Counted from the first letter of the stretch, positions 1 to 9,790 are shown. The stretch is 64,000 nt of DNA from Euglena gracilis (GCA_039621445.1 CP154955.1:24328064-24392063), one strand, 5' to 3'. The notes: generated by a model not told the origin, from the sequence alone. Program-made: numbers and translations.

Positions 1-2
1 TG

Positions 3-860
3 TGTGCGCTTTTGGGGATTAGGCAAGCGTATTCCCAAGCATACCACCACCAAGCAAACGGGAGGGTTGAGAGAGCCGGACAACAGGTAATGGAGGTGTT
101 GAGAAAATTGTATGTGGAAGAAAAAATTAATTGGGTTGAAGCTTTACCCCAAGTTTTGGACCGAATTCATGACGTAAAAGGGGAAAGCGGATTGAGCCCA
201 TATGAAATTGTGACTGGAAGGGAAAGACCATTGGCAGGGGTACCCTACCAACCACCCAAAGAATGTGAGGATTCGGTGGAGTTTTTCCGAAGGATGCAAG
301 ACATTGATGGGAGGGTGGCTAGGATACTCAACAAAAAGCATGAGGAGGAGGTGGCAAGGATAAATAAGGGGAGGAAAGAAATGGAACCCCTAAAGGTGGG
401 GACGACGGTTTGGTATAGGAGACCCGAGGGGTCGGGTGAGAAGCTTGACTCTAGGTGGGTGGGACCTGGGGTCGTGAAGGGTAGAGAAGGGGAACGGAGT
501 TATGTAATTGAGATGAAATCTGGGGTGGAGACAAAAGCTCATAGGAGTTTTTTGAAAGAGTATCGGGAACCCCAAGTGGAAGGTAAGGGGGTGCCTCTTT
601 TTTACTATAAACGGACCGAAAAAGAAGAAGAGGCATTACCTGATGAGTGGAAGGTGGAAAAAATTCTAAGGCACCGAAAAGGAAAAGATGGAAAATGGGA
701 ATTTTTGACCAAGTGGGTCGGATATGAGGACGGGGAGGAGACCTGGGAACCGGCTGGGAATTTCATTCACCGTTTCAGTGGGGAGTTTGTGAAGTATTGC
801 CGTGAGAAAAAAGTGAAAATGGACATAATGTCCGAACTAAAAATTGACGGTGGGCCGTAG
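3..860 (+). CDS. Ty3/gypsy pol C-terminus: end of integrase core plus chromodomain (5' truncated by window edge)
   Basis: The frame is already open at base 3 and ends at TAG 858-860. The first 25 residues match the end of a retroviral-type integrase core, with the NGRVER box carrying the third catalytic acid (Glu). A basic linker and an SH3-like 'SRWVGPGVVKGR' stretch (a GPY/F-type module) follow around residues 145-160. The last 80 residues form a chromodomain: WKVEKIL, then FLTKWVGYEDG, then TWEP, with the aromatic positions kept. Known chromoviruses use this domain to steer integration to marked chromatin; that role here is inferred. There is no stop or frameshift in the visible part, unlike the element at 17.5-25.8 kb, so this copy looks younger. 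Protease, RT and RNase H lie outside the window. Confidence 0.9.
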   Translation, partial: CALLGIRQAYSQAYHHQANGRVERAGQQVMEVLRKLYVEEKINWVEALPQVLDRIHDVKGESGLSPYEIVTGRERPLAGVPYQPPKECEDSVEFFRRMQDIDGRVARILNKKHEEEVARINKGRKEMEPLKVGTTVWYRRPEGSGEKLDSRWVGPGVVKGREGERSYVIEMKSGVETKAHRSFLKEYREPQVEGKGVPLFYYKRTEKEEEALPDEWKVEKILRHRKGKDGKWEFLTKWVGYEDGEETWEPAGNFIHRFSGEFVKYCREKKVKMDIMSELKIDGGP

Positions 861-1282
861 GCTCTAAGGTGAGCCATAAGGCCCTGTCCAAGGCTCTACG
901 GTGAGCCTAATGGGAAGGCAAAGTGCTGTTTTTAAAATTCAAAAACCCGATTTGCACGTCTGTGTGGGTGTGAGTGCACGCACACACGCATGAGCGTGTA
1001 AAGGAGAGAATGTATAAATGCAAAGATTTGCAAGGAGAATGGAGAAAGGTAAAAAAAAAAGGCCCCGCAAGGGGGCCGGGGCACCACCGTATATTCGCTG
1101 CACGTTATATTGCCGTCCGCTGTCTCCCTTCCCTCCCTCTACCTTACCCCGCTGCCCTTACACCTTACCCCACATTGCCGTCATGCGGTGGTGTTATAAG
1201 GATTCCTTTTCAAAGCATCGGATATGTGGATGATGTGGTTGGGAGTCCATGGTCACATAATGAGCCCCTCTTCGGTTTGACA
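861..1282. other. Non-coding, probable 3' untranslated/LTR region of the upstream gypsy element
   Basis: No credible gene. A 3' LTR is expected here, but no second copy lies in the window to define it. Two short 'aggctct..ggtgagcc' motifs repeat at about 859-905. A perfect hairpin (GGCCCC-GCAA-GGGGCC) at about 1061-1077 follows an A10 run. Confidence 0.4.
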
Positions 1283-1555
1283 AAAATCCCCCCGGCCCGA
1301 GGAGGGGGGGGGGCGTTTGATTTTTGGACAAAAATCCCCCCGGCCCGAGGAGGGGGGGGGGCGCTTGAATTTTTAAAAATCCCCCCGGCCCGAGGAGGGG
1401 GGGGGGCTTGACGAATTTGAACCAAAAATCCCCCGACCCGAAAGGGGGGGGGGCGCCAACCGAATTTTTACCAAAAATCCCCCGACCCGTTGGAAGGGGG
1501 GGGGGGCAGAACTTGGTGAAGACCCTCACACCACCCGTTAGAAGCGGGGGGGGGG
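1283..1555. repeat. Tandem G/C-hairpin repeat, five to six units of about 45-60 bp
   Basis: Each unit reads roughly AAAAATCCCCC, then GGCCCGAGGA or GACCCGA, then a run of 8-11 G, then a short AT-rich spacer ending in AATTTTT or a variant. The C-run and G-run of one unit can pair, giving a row of GC hairpins. Units are diverged at the right end (1430-1555), where the loop changes to GACCCGTTGGAA. Long G/C-only ORFs on both strands here are artefacts. Confidence 0.8.
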
Positions 1556-2383
1556 CAGTCTAATATTCATTGGTTGGTGAACCAAGTCTTTCCCAAAGGT
1601 TTGAAGGCACTTGAAAGCCATAGTCCCTGAAGTTTGTTTCCCATTTGTTGATTCAAGGAAGAATGGGCGTGGGACATAGGCTTTGGATGAAAGAGTGCCG
1701 AATGGAGGATGGAGAATGGAGAACGGGGGGGGGGCGAATTTTAGGTGTCCGACTAAGGTCGCAAGGGAGGGGGTGTCGGCCGCCGGCTTGCGCCGGCAGC
1801 CAAAAATTGCCAGAAGGCGCAAATTTCAAAGTCGCGGCTAACAGCCAACCAGTTAAAAAGACCCGCGACTTAAATTGGAAGCGGGTCAAATTAGTTTGCG
1901 CTTTCAAATTCGTCATTTTTCTCAGAACTTGAGGTGTTTTCCCCATATTTGGCAAGAAGGAATACCATTGTATTGAATTTGGCAATTGGACTTTGAATTG
2001 GAGTGGCAAGTTGAGTTTCATTGTTGGTCATTGATTCATTGAAGTCAATTCAATTGAAGGAGCCTTAAACACCACCGCCCACTCCCTCTATACCACCACC
2101 TTCGCCTCCATCACCTACCACTCCTTGCCCCAAGGTTTGCACATTCCATACATTCACATTTCACGGTTTTCGGTTTCAAGTGTCTTCTCATTCAAGTTTC
2201 AGTGTTTCAGAAATTAAGTTTCTTTCAGTTTTTGACTTCAAGAGTTTCAAGCTCCAGTGGGTTGGTTTTGCTCACAAGGTGTGCAAGGGAGAGAGAGAGA
2301 GAGAGAGAAAAGTGAGATTGGCAAGCAAAATGGCAGATTTTTCGATTTTAAGCAAAATTTCGGAAACCGTTCAAAAAACGATC
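1556..2383. other. Non-coding spacer
   Basis: Nothing recognisable apart from a short (GA)n at about 2289-2308 and a 'ggatggagaatggagaa' purine stretch followed by a 9-10-base G run at about 1706-1735. A short ATG frame from 2330 overlaps the antisense gag-like gene and has no supporting signature. Confidence 0.4.
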
Positions 2384-4195
2384 CTACGCACCGGCTGGGG
2401 TTGGGGAAACCACCTGGGTGAAAAAAAGGGGGTTGACTTGAGCCCACCAACCCCCGGAGAAAGCGCAGAAAGCGCAGACCCCACCCCGGAAACACCCACC
2501 CCCCTGCTGTCGGAAGTCCTCCCCACCGGCGAGGACCCCCCGGGGCCCTCGGCCCACCGGGACTCGCCGGTCGCGGGGGCGACCGGCGGCGCACAGGGGG
2601 TGGGGCCGGTGAACACCCTCAGCCCTGGCCCTTAGCTCCCTTATGTCTTCCCTTATGGTCCCTTGTTGTTCAGCGATGGCTGTGGCCTGTCCGTCCAGCT
2701 CTGCTCGAAAATTTTGCAGGGCCTGTGCAATCCCTGCATTTCTTTCTCGCAGCCCCCCGAGTTCACCTGTCAGCTGGTTTAATTTTTGGTCCAGGGCCTC
2801 GGCCTGGGCCTGCTGCCGCCCGCTGGCCAGCTCCTGGCTCCTCATCACCTCCTCCGTCGTCCGGACGGAGGTGATGAGCAGCTCCTCAAAATTTTCCACC
2901 CGCCCAGCCATCGCCTCGTTGAACCCCTGCCCTTCAGCTGGCTGGTGACCCTGGCTGGCGATGGCCTCGAGCCCCTGGACCCGCTGGGCTAGTTGGGCCA
3001 CCGTCCCGAGGCCTTCGCTCAGCCGGCTGGTCACCAGCTCGCTGAGGGCTGTCATCCCCCCAGCAAAATTTTTCATTTGTTTATCCTGCAGTTTCTGAAA
3101 GTTTTCGGCGAGCTGGGACGCTAGCCAAGCCTGGGTCCTTTCCATTTGCTCCACCACTCCTTGAAAGTTTTCCGTGACCCGCTGAAACTGCAGGGACACC
3201 AACTGCTCCAGGCGGCTAACTGAAGCAGCTGTGGTGGCCCCCGCTTCAGCAAGCCGACTTTGCAGGTCGCCAACCCAACCGTCCAACCGCTGGATCTCCT
3301 GCCCCAGAACCACCGAGGCAGCGGCCTGTGCCTCCGCCTCCTCCCACAGCCTCTGGGGGGGGTGCGGGGGGTGCCTCCCCTTCGGGCTCTGTTCTGGCAC
3401 CAACCCCCCCTGGGCTGTCTGGTCCTCGTCCTCCATCAAATCCCCTGCTGGGGGCAGCTCCTGCAGCTGCCACTGGGTGGCTGGGTCTGGGGCATGTCCT
3501 TGGGACCCATCATGCCCGGGACCGGCATGCACCAGCGAGCAATGGTCGGGTCCGGATGGGAAATGCCCAGACCCGACATGGCCCACTGGCGCATGTGCCG
3601 GCCCGGCATCCCCAGGGTTCTGCCAGGGCCCCGCCTCCAATAGAAGCGGCTGGGTATGGCTTGCAAATTCTTCTTCGTCTTCTTCTTCTGCTGGTTCTTC
3701 CTCTTCTTCTTTGATCTTCCCTCGCATTGCAAATTGCCACATGACCTGCCGGGTCATGTCATGCACAAACCCTGGCATGACCAAGCTGGGCATGCCGGAG
3801 AGCAGTCCCAGGCTGCTGGGCAATGCCATGCCGGACCCAGATGGTTCTGGTTGCTGGGGGTCCGGCTGGGCTGGCCCAGCAATGGCCAGGAGCTGCCGGC
3901 CCCGGCCGTAATGGCTGGGGCTGCCATGGCTGTGGCTGGTGTCGTCTTCCTCCTCTTGGTAATCTGGGAGTTCCCCAGGCTCACCTAGTGTGAGCCCAGA
4001 GGGCTCAAACCCCCCTCTGCTACCATGTAGGGGTTGCCCCTCCTGAGGTCCCTGCGAAGGGACCCCTGGCGGCGCAACCCGCGTAGGATCGTTTTTGTTT
4101 GAGCCCGTCGGGCCCACCTGGTGGGGGGTTTCCCCTTGGAGGAAAAATGGGGTAGGGGTGGGTGTTGGTGAGGATGGTGACGTTGAAAATGGCAT
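2384..4195 (-). CDS. Coiled-coil gag-like ORF1 of retroelement family G, copy 1
   Basis: A 603-codon open frame. I chose the ATG at 4195-4193 because the only upstream start is a TTG and the diverged second copy (near 38,985) also opens with ATG at this place. The N-terminus (about residues 1-110) is Pro/Ser/Thr-rich. Two acidic runs (EEEDD near 85; EEEEEPAEEEDEEE near 170) precede about 250 residues of Ala/Glu/Gln/Leu heptads (about 290-540), a probable long coiled coil. The tail is Arg/Gly-rich. No zinc knuckle, RT or integrase motif is seen. The presence of two diverged copies argues for a transposon structural protein (gag or ORF1) rather than a host gene. The family cannot be named. A host coiled-coil gene captured by an element is the alternative. 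Confidence 0.6.
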   Translation of the reverse strand: MPFSTSPSSPTPTPTPFFLQGETPHQVGPTGSNKNDPTRVAPPGVPSQGPQEGQPLHGSRGGFEPSGLTLGEPGELPDYQEEEDDTSHSHGSPSHYGRGRQLLAIAGPAQPDPQQPEPSGSGMALPSSLGLLSGMPSLVMPGFVHDMTRQVMWQFAMRGKIKEEEEEPAEEEDEEEFASHTQPLLLEAGPWQNPGDAGPAHAPVGHVGSGHFPSGPDHCSLVHAGPGHDGSQGHAPDPATQWQLQELPPAGDLMEDEDQTAQGGLVPEQSPKGRHPPHPPQRLWEEAEAQAAASVVLGQEIQRLDGWVGDLQSRLAEAGATTAASVSRLEQLVSLQFQRVTENFQGVVEQMERTQAWLASQLAENFQKLQDKQMKNFAGGMTALSELVTSRLSEGLGTVAQLAQRVQGLEAIASQGHQPAEGQGFNEAMAGRVENFEELLITSVRTTEEVMRSQELASGRQQAQAEALDQKLNQLTGELGGLRERNAGIAQALQNFRAELDGQATAIAEQQGTIREDIRELRARAEGVHRPHPLCAAGRPRDRRVPVGRGPRGVLAGGEDFRQQGGGCFRGGVCAFCAFSGGWWAQVNPLFFTQVVSPTPAGA

Positions 4196-4713
4196 ACTTT
4201 GGTGGTCCAATCAATTGAACTTGAATGAATAATCAGAAATAATCAATGACTTGAACTTGTTTGCTTGAACTTGTTTGATTGTTTGTTGATTGGCAAATGC
4301 AAGTACACAATTGAATGCCACACAAAGAACAGTATGTGAACAGAGTGTAAACAGAGCCCTGCGCAGAAAATGTGCAATTGGAGGGGGGCTACAGCTGGGG
4401 GGGCTACTTGGTATACTTTGCGCAATTCTTAATGAATTGCGCCATCCCAAGCGCCCACCAAGGGGGTGCGCATGCTTGCGCAAAGCCCAGCAGGGCTTGC
4501 GCATCCCCTTGGGGGTTGCCTGTTGGCCCCCTCCAACTGCCCCCTCCTTTACCTTCCCTTGGCTTGGTCAAAATGGACTGTGGGGCCCCCTTGGGGGCCA
4601 GTGGGGCCTCAAAAGGCCCTTGGGTACCTTGGAGCCCCCTCGCGGCCCTTCGTGGCCCCTTTGGGCCCCCTTGGGACCCCCCCTTGGGGCGGGCACCCTC
4701 GGACCGCGCACAA
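4196..4713 (-). repeat. 5' flanking (promoter/UTR) region of family G, repeated at 38,986-39,459
   Basis: This stretch matches 38,986-39,459 in the same orientation, including a GGGCCCCTTTGGGGGCC-rich 150 bp and a 'CTACAGCTG' block. Both copies lose similarity at the same point, just after CGCGCACAA (4713 and 39,459), which marks the element's 5' end. It lies directly upstream of the gag-like ATG on the minus strand, so it should hold the promoter. No TATA box was confirmed. Confidence 0.6.
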
Positions 4714-4716
4714 GGG

Positions 4717-4845
4717 CAAGTTAAGAACCTGCCAACTCTGGCGAAAAAAGGCACTAAGCGGGAACTTCTAACCCATCGCAGTGAACAATCACCCAACAAA
4801 CTGCCGGCGAGCAATGCATGGCCTCACAATGGCAAAGTGCGGAGC
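4717..4845 (+). repeat. DIRS terminal repeat, about 130 bp
   Basis: Shares with 9405-9535 the blocks GCAAGTTAAGAA, AAAAAAGGCACTAAG, CTAACCC.GCGCAG, CGCCGGCGAGCAA.GCAT and CCTCACAATGG. Reverse-complement copies lie at 5030-5125, 9805-9925, 16,698-16,765 and 40,740-40,857. Confidence 0.65.
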
Positions 4846-4934
4846 CAGAGGTGTCGCCTTGTTCGCCGGGGGTTTGTTGTTAGGACCTTCATTCCACGCT
4901 GGGTTGGAGGTCCCTTCTTTGCGATGAAGTTTGC

Positions 4935-5125
4935 TGACTCTGCATTTTCCCTTCGACACTCGCACTCCCTCGTGGGAAACCGCCAAGGGAGGAATGGACA
5001 CCGAGTGCGAAGCACAAAGACGTTGTGAGGCCATGTCTTCCTCGCCAACGGTGCTGTGTGATTGCTCGCTGCGCTGGGTCAGGAGCCCCTGCTTAGAGCC
5101 GCCTCGCCGGAGCTGGCTGCATTGT
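4935..5125 (-). repeat. DIRS terminal repeat, inverted, with CTTCG..CGAAG stem
   Basis: The segment 4948-5010 begins CTTCGACACTCG, runs through CTCCCTCG and AAGGGAGGAA, and closes with CGAGTGCGAAG, so it can fold on itself. It then passes into the inverted 130-bp terminal repeat (TTGTGAGGCC through GGAGCTGGCTG). With 4717-4845 it makes an imperfect palindrome of about 400 bp. Confidence 0.55.
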
Positions 5126-5271
5126 CTCCGATGCAGCGATCATGGCGCTGTCTTTTTTCCTGGGTGGCCCCCCCTCTCCCCACACCCTGGCCCCCATCTT
5201 TTGCTGACTAGGGTGTTCTAAGACAAATTTTCCGACATGGGTGGTGGGGTCGGGCTTAAAGAAATGTCTCC

Positions 5272-5370
5272 GTGCTTCGCCGTCGGTGTCCCTTCCTCCC
5301 TTGCCGGTTGTCCTCGAGGGAGTACGAGACAACTCGGGCTCCTCACTTTTCCATTGTGAGGCCATATTGT
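5272..5370 (-). repeat. DIRS right-end module following the recombinase
   Basis: On the minus strand it starts at ATGGCCTCACAATGG immediately after the recombinase frame and continues to CTCGTACTCCCTCG, GGGAGGAAGGGACACCG and GGCGAAGCAC. The same string of blocks recurs at 4955-5040, 16,185-16,245 and 40,690-40,760 in other orientations. Confidence 0.5.
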
Positions 5371-5375
5371 GCACT

Positions 5376-6180
5376 GAAAAAAGGGGGGCCAGGGCATTCT
5401 CCAAAGCACCTTGGGCACCAAGTCTTTTATAATGGGCTGCAAACGCCTCCACTCCCTTCCTCTGACCAATTTCAAATACTTGTTGGGACGAAAGGCCTGA
5501 TTGTTTTAGTAAACCAACTCCTGCCCATCTGGTATAGTGGGATCCCTAAACCTGGGGTGATACCCCCTGATTGGACAAAATTTCTTTTGTGATAGAAGCA
5601 ATGCCCTAATGGATTTATAGGGCGGTTTTAACGTAATTAACCGGGGCCCCCCAAGTTTCATAAAGAAACTGTGTTGCTGTCACATAAGGCATCATTAAAT
5701 GAAAGCGACTGATTTGGGGGCATTTGGGAATGGAGACAACTCGCTCCCACTAATGGAGTTTTTGCCCTTTACGTTTAATTTGGATGTAGGGTGCCCTCCC
5801 CAACACAGTGATGGTTCTTTGGACCTGTGCCAAATCAGATGAGTTGTATAAACAGAGGATGCGTCAACAGAAAATGAGTTGTGTACGCAATATACATATA
5901 TCAGAGGGCAGGGGGGACTGTGCCAGGAGGATTGTAAGGGGATTCAAGAATGCACCATATTTCTCCAGGTTTTGGTTCCAAAGTTTTTTATAAGGTGCCA
6001 ACATGCCATGGAACCTTAGGCCACCAAAGCCAGGGATTAAAAGCATAGCACTGTATGCATTGCGTGCTTGTGCCTTTGAAAATTGGAACAGTTGAATTAA
6101 AGCGTCAACCACGTGGTCAGTGGTGGCTTCAGGGTGGGTACCCCCATTTTGTCCAGAATCACCCATAAAAGTGTAAGGGC
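5376..6180 (-). pseudogene. DIRS-like tyrosine recombinase, remnant
   Basis: The best segment lies at 5590-5390. After a stop at about 5546 the minus strand reads GSHYTRWAGVGLLKQSG, then LSSQQVFEIGQRKGVEAF, then AHYKRL. This fits the C-terminal box of tyrosine recombinases (H-x-x-R, then a hydrophobic helix, then G-R/W-x, then the Tyr helix). The HxxR codons are at plus-strand 5528-5539. The upstream frame at 6166-5864, with a KAQARNAYSAM..IPGFGGL stretch, would fit the N-terminal SAM-like part. Several stops and frameshifts separate the pieces. Known DIRS recombinases join circular cDNA to the genome; this one cannot be functional. Confidence 0.6.
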
Positions 6181-6406
6181 ACTTTGAAACGCTTTAAACT
6201 GGTGCTTCTTCCCAGGAAATCGTTAATGGTTATATTTTGTGTTTGTTTCCACTCCAGAATTTGCCTGAGCAAATCATGCAAAGCAGGGGCCACCTGGGGG
6301 TGTGTTATTCCCCCCCCTGCAAATGGTGAACATACCCATGTAAGGGGTGATTTTCAGGCAGGGGTCCGTAGTGCTTTCGTTTTATTAACTGGTGCCACCA
6401 TGTGGC

Positions 6407-7309
6407 TTAATCCCAATAGGGTGTCACCATCAAAACTTTGGCCTGTGGAAACGTTTTTAATCTGGGAAGAAAGTTTTGAATTGCAGACCGGGAGTGTTTG
6501 AATAATGATCTCCCATGTTGTCCAGCGGACATTGTAATGCATCTACTGCTGTGTCTTCGCAGTGGGGCCACCTGGCGACAAATTGTGGCAGTTTTTTGTC
6601 GCCTGGTGCGGCAAAAGGGTCTTTTTTCAGGCTTATATAAGTTTTGAACTGCTGCCTGAGCCGCTGAAAAGGTTGGGGGTCCAGAGAATAATCCCCCCTG
6701 TCCGTTTCCCAGCTGCTTATGGGGTCTGCTAGGCATTCCTTTGAAGGGACCCACTTTCCTTGTAGGTTTATGTTGTGTACCCTGCACCATTTGAAAAAGG
6801 GTCTTCGGATGGAATTGAAGGGGTATTTTCTGCCCCCCCTTGTTAATTAATAGTAAATTTCTTGATTGTCCGCGGACAGGGACACAGTTTCCACTGGGTG
6901 GCTGAGGCTTTGAACTGTGCTTATTACTGCACCTAATTCTTTGACAGTTATGTGCAAAATGGAGTTTTCCCTTAAAAATTCCAGCACAATTTTTTATATA
7001 CCAATGTCCATCCCTCCCCAATGCGTGCTGCTGTCTGAGTGCAACTCCCTGGTTGCACTTTGGGAGAAGGGTATGTCCCCCAGGTTTCCAGCAGAATATT
7101 TTTCGCTTTTTAATTTGTCCTTTATTCTTTGGGAAATGGGGCGTTTTGAGTCCCAGGGGGCTGTTGAATTTTCCACTGACAAAAATTGCCATAAACGCCC
7201 TTAGAAATGGTAAGGCTATCAGATTGCATCTGATGTGGCCCAAAATGACAGCCAGTTGCCTTTTTGACATGTTATATTTTCTGACCATTTTTCCTAGCTC
7301 CTTTTTCAC
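6407..7309 (-). pseudogene. DIRS-like RT thumb, RNase H and adjoining Dam-like region, remnant
   Basis: It opens with the DIRS RT thumb pattern KELGKMVRKYNMSKRQLAVI and LGHIRCNLIALPFLRAF. RNase H pieces follow in neighbouring frames: SDSSTHWGGMDIGI (first catalytic Asp region), INIKELMA (Glu helix) and SADNQ (second Asp). After that comes FAAPGDKKLPQFVARWPH, then TAVDALQCPL, which resembles the 'VDLFA..N..LP.y...' module that follows RNase H in DIRS elements and is related to Dam methylases. Frame switches at about 7130 and 6900 break it. Confidence 0.6.
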
Positions 7310-7990
7310 TGTCCTTTTTTACAGGATGTGTACCTGTAATTTTCCTTTTGGAAGTTTAGTTGAAACCCAGAATGATTTACGATTTGGGTTGATTTGTATT
7401 TGAGTCCTGATTTGACTAAATCCCTGACCACCGTGTTCAGGTAATTTTGTAAGATGATTTTGTAAGATGTTGTGTGTAGGGGTCCACCAGTAAAATGTCG
7501 TCGAGGTAAATAGAAACTTGGATGCCCCTTTCTCTCCAGCTTTTCGAATGTCTTCATTACCGACATGAGAATTTGGGGCATTACCCTCAGGCCAAAACAG
7601 CCTGCTTGGAAGTCCCAGGTCTGCCCTCCGACCTGATGACTTGGAAATGGATTTAGGTCCTGGATCACTGGGATGTGGAAGTAAGCGTCCTGCAGGTCTC
7701 TTTTTGATGCCAAGTGGCCTTTTTCCAACACTGGAAAAATCAGCTGGATTTGATGCAGCTTGAAAGTTTTTACTTGGGTCCTTTGACTCAGTTCCCTGCA
7801 ATTGCTTATTAATCACCATTTTGTCTGCCCCCCCCTCTGGTTTTGAAATCAGAAACCAGGGGATTAGGTGCCTGGTTTTTGACTCTCTCACCCTCTTTAC
7901 GGACACAGTTTTTTCATACTCCTGGAGTATTTTTTCTGCCTGGTGAATGTTTTTTGCTCTGGGTTCCGGGTTGTGGACAATGTTGGTGGG
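7306..7990 (-). pseudogene. DIRS-like reverse transcriptase, remnant
   Basis: Read leftward: AEKILQEYEKTVSVKRVRES and HLIPWFLISKPEGG (fingers), then DLQDAYFHIPV (the catalytic-Asp block, LKDAYFHIP in the family), then DFQAGCFGLRVMPQILMSVM, then the catalytic box. The annotated-length frame reads YLPRRH, but the neighbouring frame reads YLDDILLVDP (YLDD codons at plus 7497-7508), so the active-site bases survive and a nearby indel put them out of frame. At least two frameshifts are present. DIRS identity is strong; function is lost. Confidence 0.75.
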
Positions 7991-9241
7991 TTTACGCAGG
8001 GGTTGAATGCCATCCTTGATGAGTTGACATGTTTTTTTGGGGGGAGGCTTTTTTTGTCCATCATTGTCGGCTGCTTTGCAACCTTTGATGGAGGGGGGTG
8101 TCTCCCCTTTTTTCCTCCATGGAAATTACTTCCTGTGGAGCAGATGATTGGAGCAGCAGGGGAGGGGGCTGGGCTTGGGGTGTCGGACGTTGCACCCCTA
8201 GGTCCCCTAGGGATTGGGCCCTTTGGAAAAAGAATTTTTTTTCTGGGGGGATGTGCATGCAGACACACTCTCTCTCTCTCTCTCTGCTCTCCTCTCTGGA
8301 GGATCTTGTCGTTGGAAGGCATACCGTAGGGCTTAATTCCCCTATCTGGTCTTCACCAAGTTGATGTGGTTGGTTGGCATACCATAGAGGGGCCTCTGTG
8401 GACCCCTCCCTTGATTGAACAATCGGGAATGAAGAAATGAATTTTGGAGGGGTTCCCACCCCTCCCTCCATAATGGCCACTGTGGGTCCCTTTTCCGCCT
8501 GGGGCTGGGTCATTGAAAGGGCAACTGTGGGTACCTTCCCCACCCATTTTTTGGCAGAGGACCTCTGTGGGTCCCTCGGTGGAGTTCTCCAGCAGCTTCC
8601 TTAGCTTCTTGCTGGCCACTGTGGGTCCACCCTGCTGGCCTCCAAGGTCTCCAAGTGTCATTTTTTCCAATAATCCACACGTTGGTCTTCCACGTTTCGA
8701 GTTCTTCTTGGCCTCCAACTCCACTGGAAATCTTGGGAGGGGGCTGCTGTGGCCCCCCCTTTTCCCCTTAAAATGGGCTCTTGTGTTAGATGAACTGAGG
8801 GGGTGTTGACAGACCTCTTCTGCTCCTTCCCGAGCGGATTTGCTTGAAAAACTGGCCCCCCATGGCCCCTGTATTGGTGAACTCCTTGGCCTTGATTCCA
8901 TCTCAACATCTTCTGGCCAAATTGTGTACAGGCGACCGGGCGCCTTGGGTGAGATGCCCTTGATGTGTGGACCTTTGATGTCCAGTTTTGAGGCATATTG
9001 GGCTTCCACGGCTAATCTTTTGCCAATCAAGGGCTGGTGCTGACTTCTGTTTTCCGGGCCTTCTGGCCACAGTGGTGCAAGGACCGTGGCTGTCACTGAG
9101 GTAACGAGTTCTGCTGGGAAATTTCTGGGTGGGGGTCGGAGGAGGAAGAACGGCGACAGTTTGCCACGTGTCGACAGCATCTCCAATTTCTCCAGCTGCT
9201 GAGGCCACTACTCCAGGACGTCCGCGGCCATATAACTCCAA
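7991..9241 (-). pseudogene. DIRS-like gag region, remnant of copy A
   Basis: Overlapping minus frames (9241-8903, 9186-8353, 8543-7897) are rich in Pro, Gly, Lys and Gln and together correspond to one reading path with frameshifts. They match in order the plus-strand frames of copy B: GELGD/GEIGDA near the start, then RHVSKC/VDTWQT, then the (GA)n tract, then HAHPPRKKILFP. A (CT)n tract at 8268-8292 is the counterpart of the (GA)n in copy B. No zinc finger is seen. The gag role is inferred from its position before RT. Confidence 0.5.
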
Positions 9242-9404
9242 TTTATTTTTTCACTGCTGCATTGTTCATTGAAGTCCAAATTCAAATTTAATAATCGATC
9301 TTTCAATTGATATTCGTCTGGTTCTTGTCCTTCTGGATATTGAGTTTATTATTGACTTCTTTTCTTGGTACTTCTTCGTTCGTAACCTCTTTTCATTTCT
9401 TCCG

Positions 9405-9535
9405 GGTGTCGAAGAGCAAGTTAAGAATCAGCTAACTCCCGAAAAAAAGGCACTAAGGAGGGACTCCTAACCCAGCGCAGCAAAAAAATAACACAACACC
9501 GCCGGCGAGCAAGGCATTGTCTCACAGTGGCGAAC
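9405..9535 (+). repeat. DIRS terminal repeat at the 5' end of copy A
   Basis: Starts at TGTCGAAGAGCAAGTTAAGA, just outside the copy A 5' leader, and runs to the CACAGTGGCGAA block. Its inverse at 9805-9925 ends GATTCTTAATTTGCCC, then TTAGACACCC. The two make a palindrome with about 130-bp arms around 270 bp. Confidence 0.7.
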
Positions 9536-9556
9536 TGTGAAGCCCGGGCTGTCCAA

Positions 9557-9790
9557 GAAGAAAGGAACAGAGTCTCGAACGAAGACGAACCAAGAGAAGA
9601 AGTCAAAAGAGAAAAAAGGACCCGAACCAGACGACCACCAATTCAAAAGTAAATATAGAGTTTGCATTTTCATTTAATAAGCAACGAATAGCAGTGGTCG
9701 CCGCAGCACCGGGAGAACCTTTAGGTACGGGTGAAACGTGGCGGGCCGTGGCCCTCGCGTCCACCAGATCCCCGCATCAAAAATGACCCC
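9557..9790 (+). repeat. Direct repeat, DIRS leader fragment, partner 15,060-15,258
   Basis: Shares with 15,060-15,258 the blocks AAGAAAGGAACAGAGTCTCG, AAAAGTAAATATA.AGTTT, CATTTTCATTTAATAA, GTTCGCCGCAG/GTCGCCGCAG and CATCAAAAAT. Since 15,258 leads into gag-like sequence, this is a DIRS 5' leader stranded between two facing copies. Confidence 0.6.

Larger units (their letters stand above)
4714..9535 (-). mobile_element. DIRS-like retroelement copy A (gag - RT - RNase H - tyrosine recombinase), decayed
   Basis: Reading leftward the order is terminal repeat and 5' leader (9535-9242), gag-like frames (9241-7990), RT (7990-7306), RT thumb and RNase H (7309-6407), tyrosine-recombinase region (6180-5376) and terminal repeats (5375-4714). 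This is the standard layout of DIRS elements, which use a tyrosine recombinase instead of a DDE integrase and have inverted or split terminal repeats rather than LTRs. The coding parts are broken by several frameshifts and stops, so it is inactive. It directly abuts the 5' boundary of family G (4713) and stands head-to-head with copy B across about 270 bp. Confidence 0.75.

Noticed and set aside
2180-2635. Plus-strand frame MADFSILSKISETVQ... at about 2330
   Set aside because: Overlaps the longer antisense gag-like frame, is Pro-rich in the overlap and has no homologous copy in the window.
4727-4845. tRNA or SINE reading of the 130-bp dispersed repeat
   Set aside because: No A-box/B-box pair or cloverleaf could be drawn; its position at DIRS ends explains its copy number.
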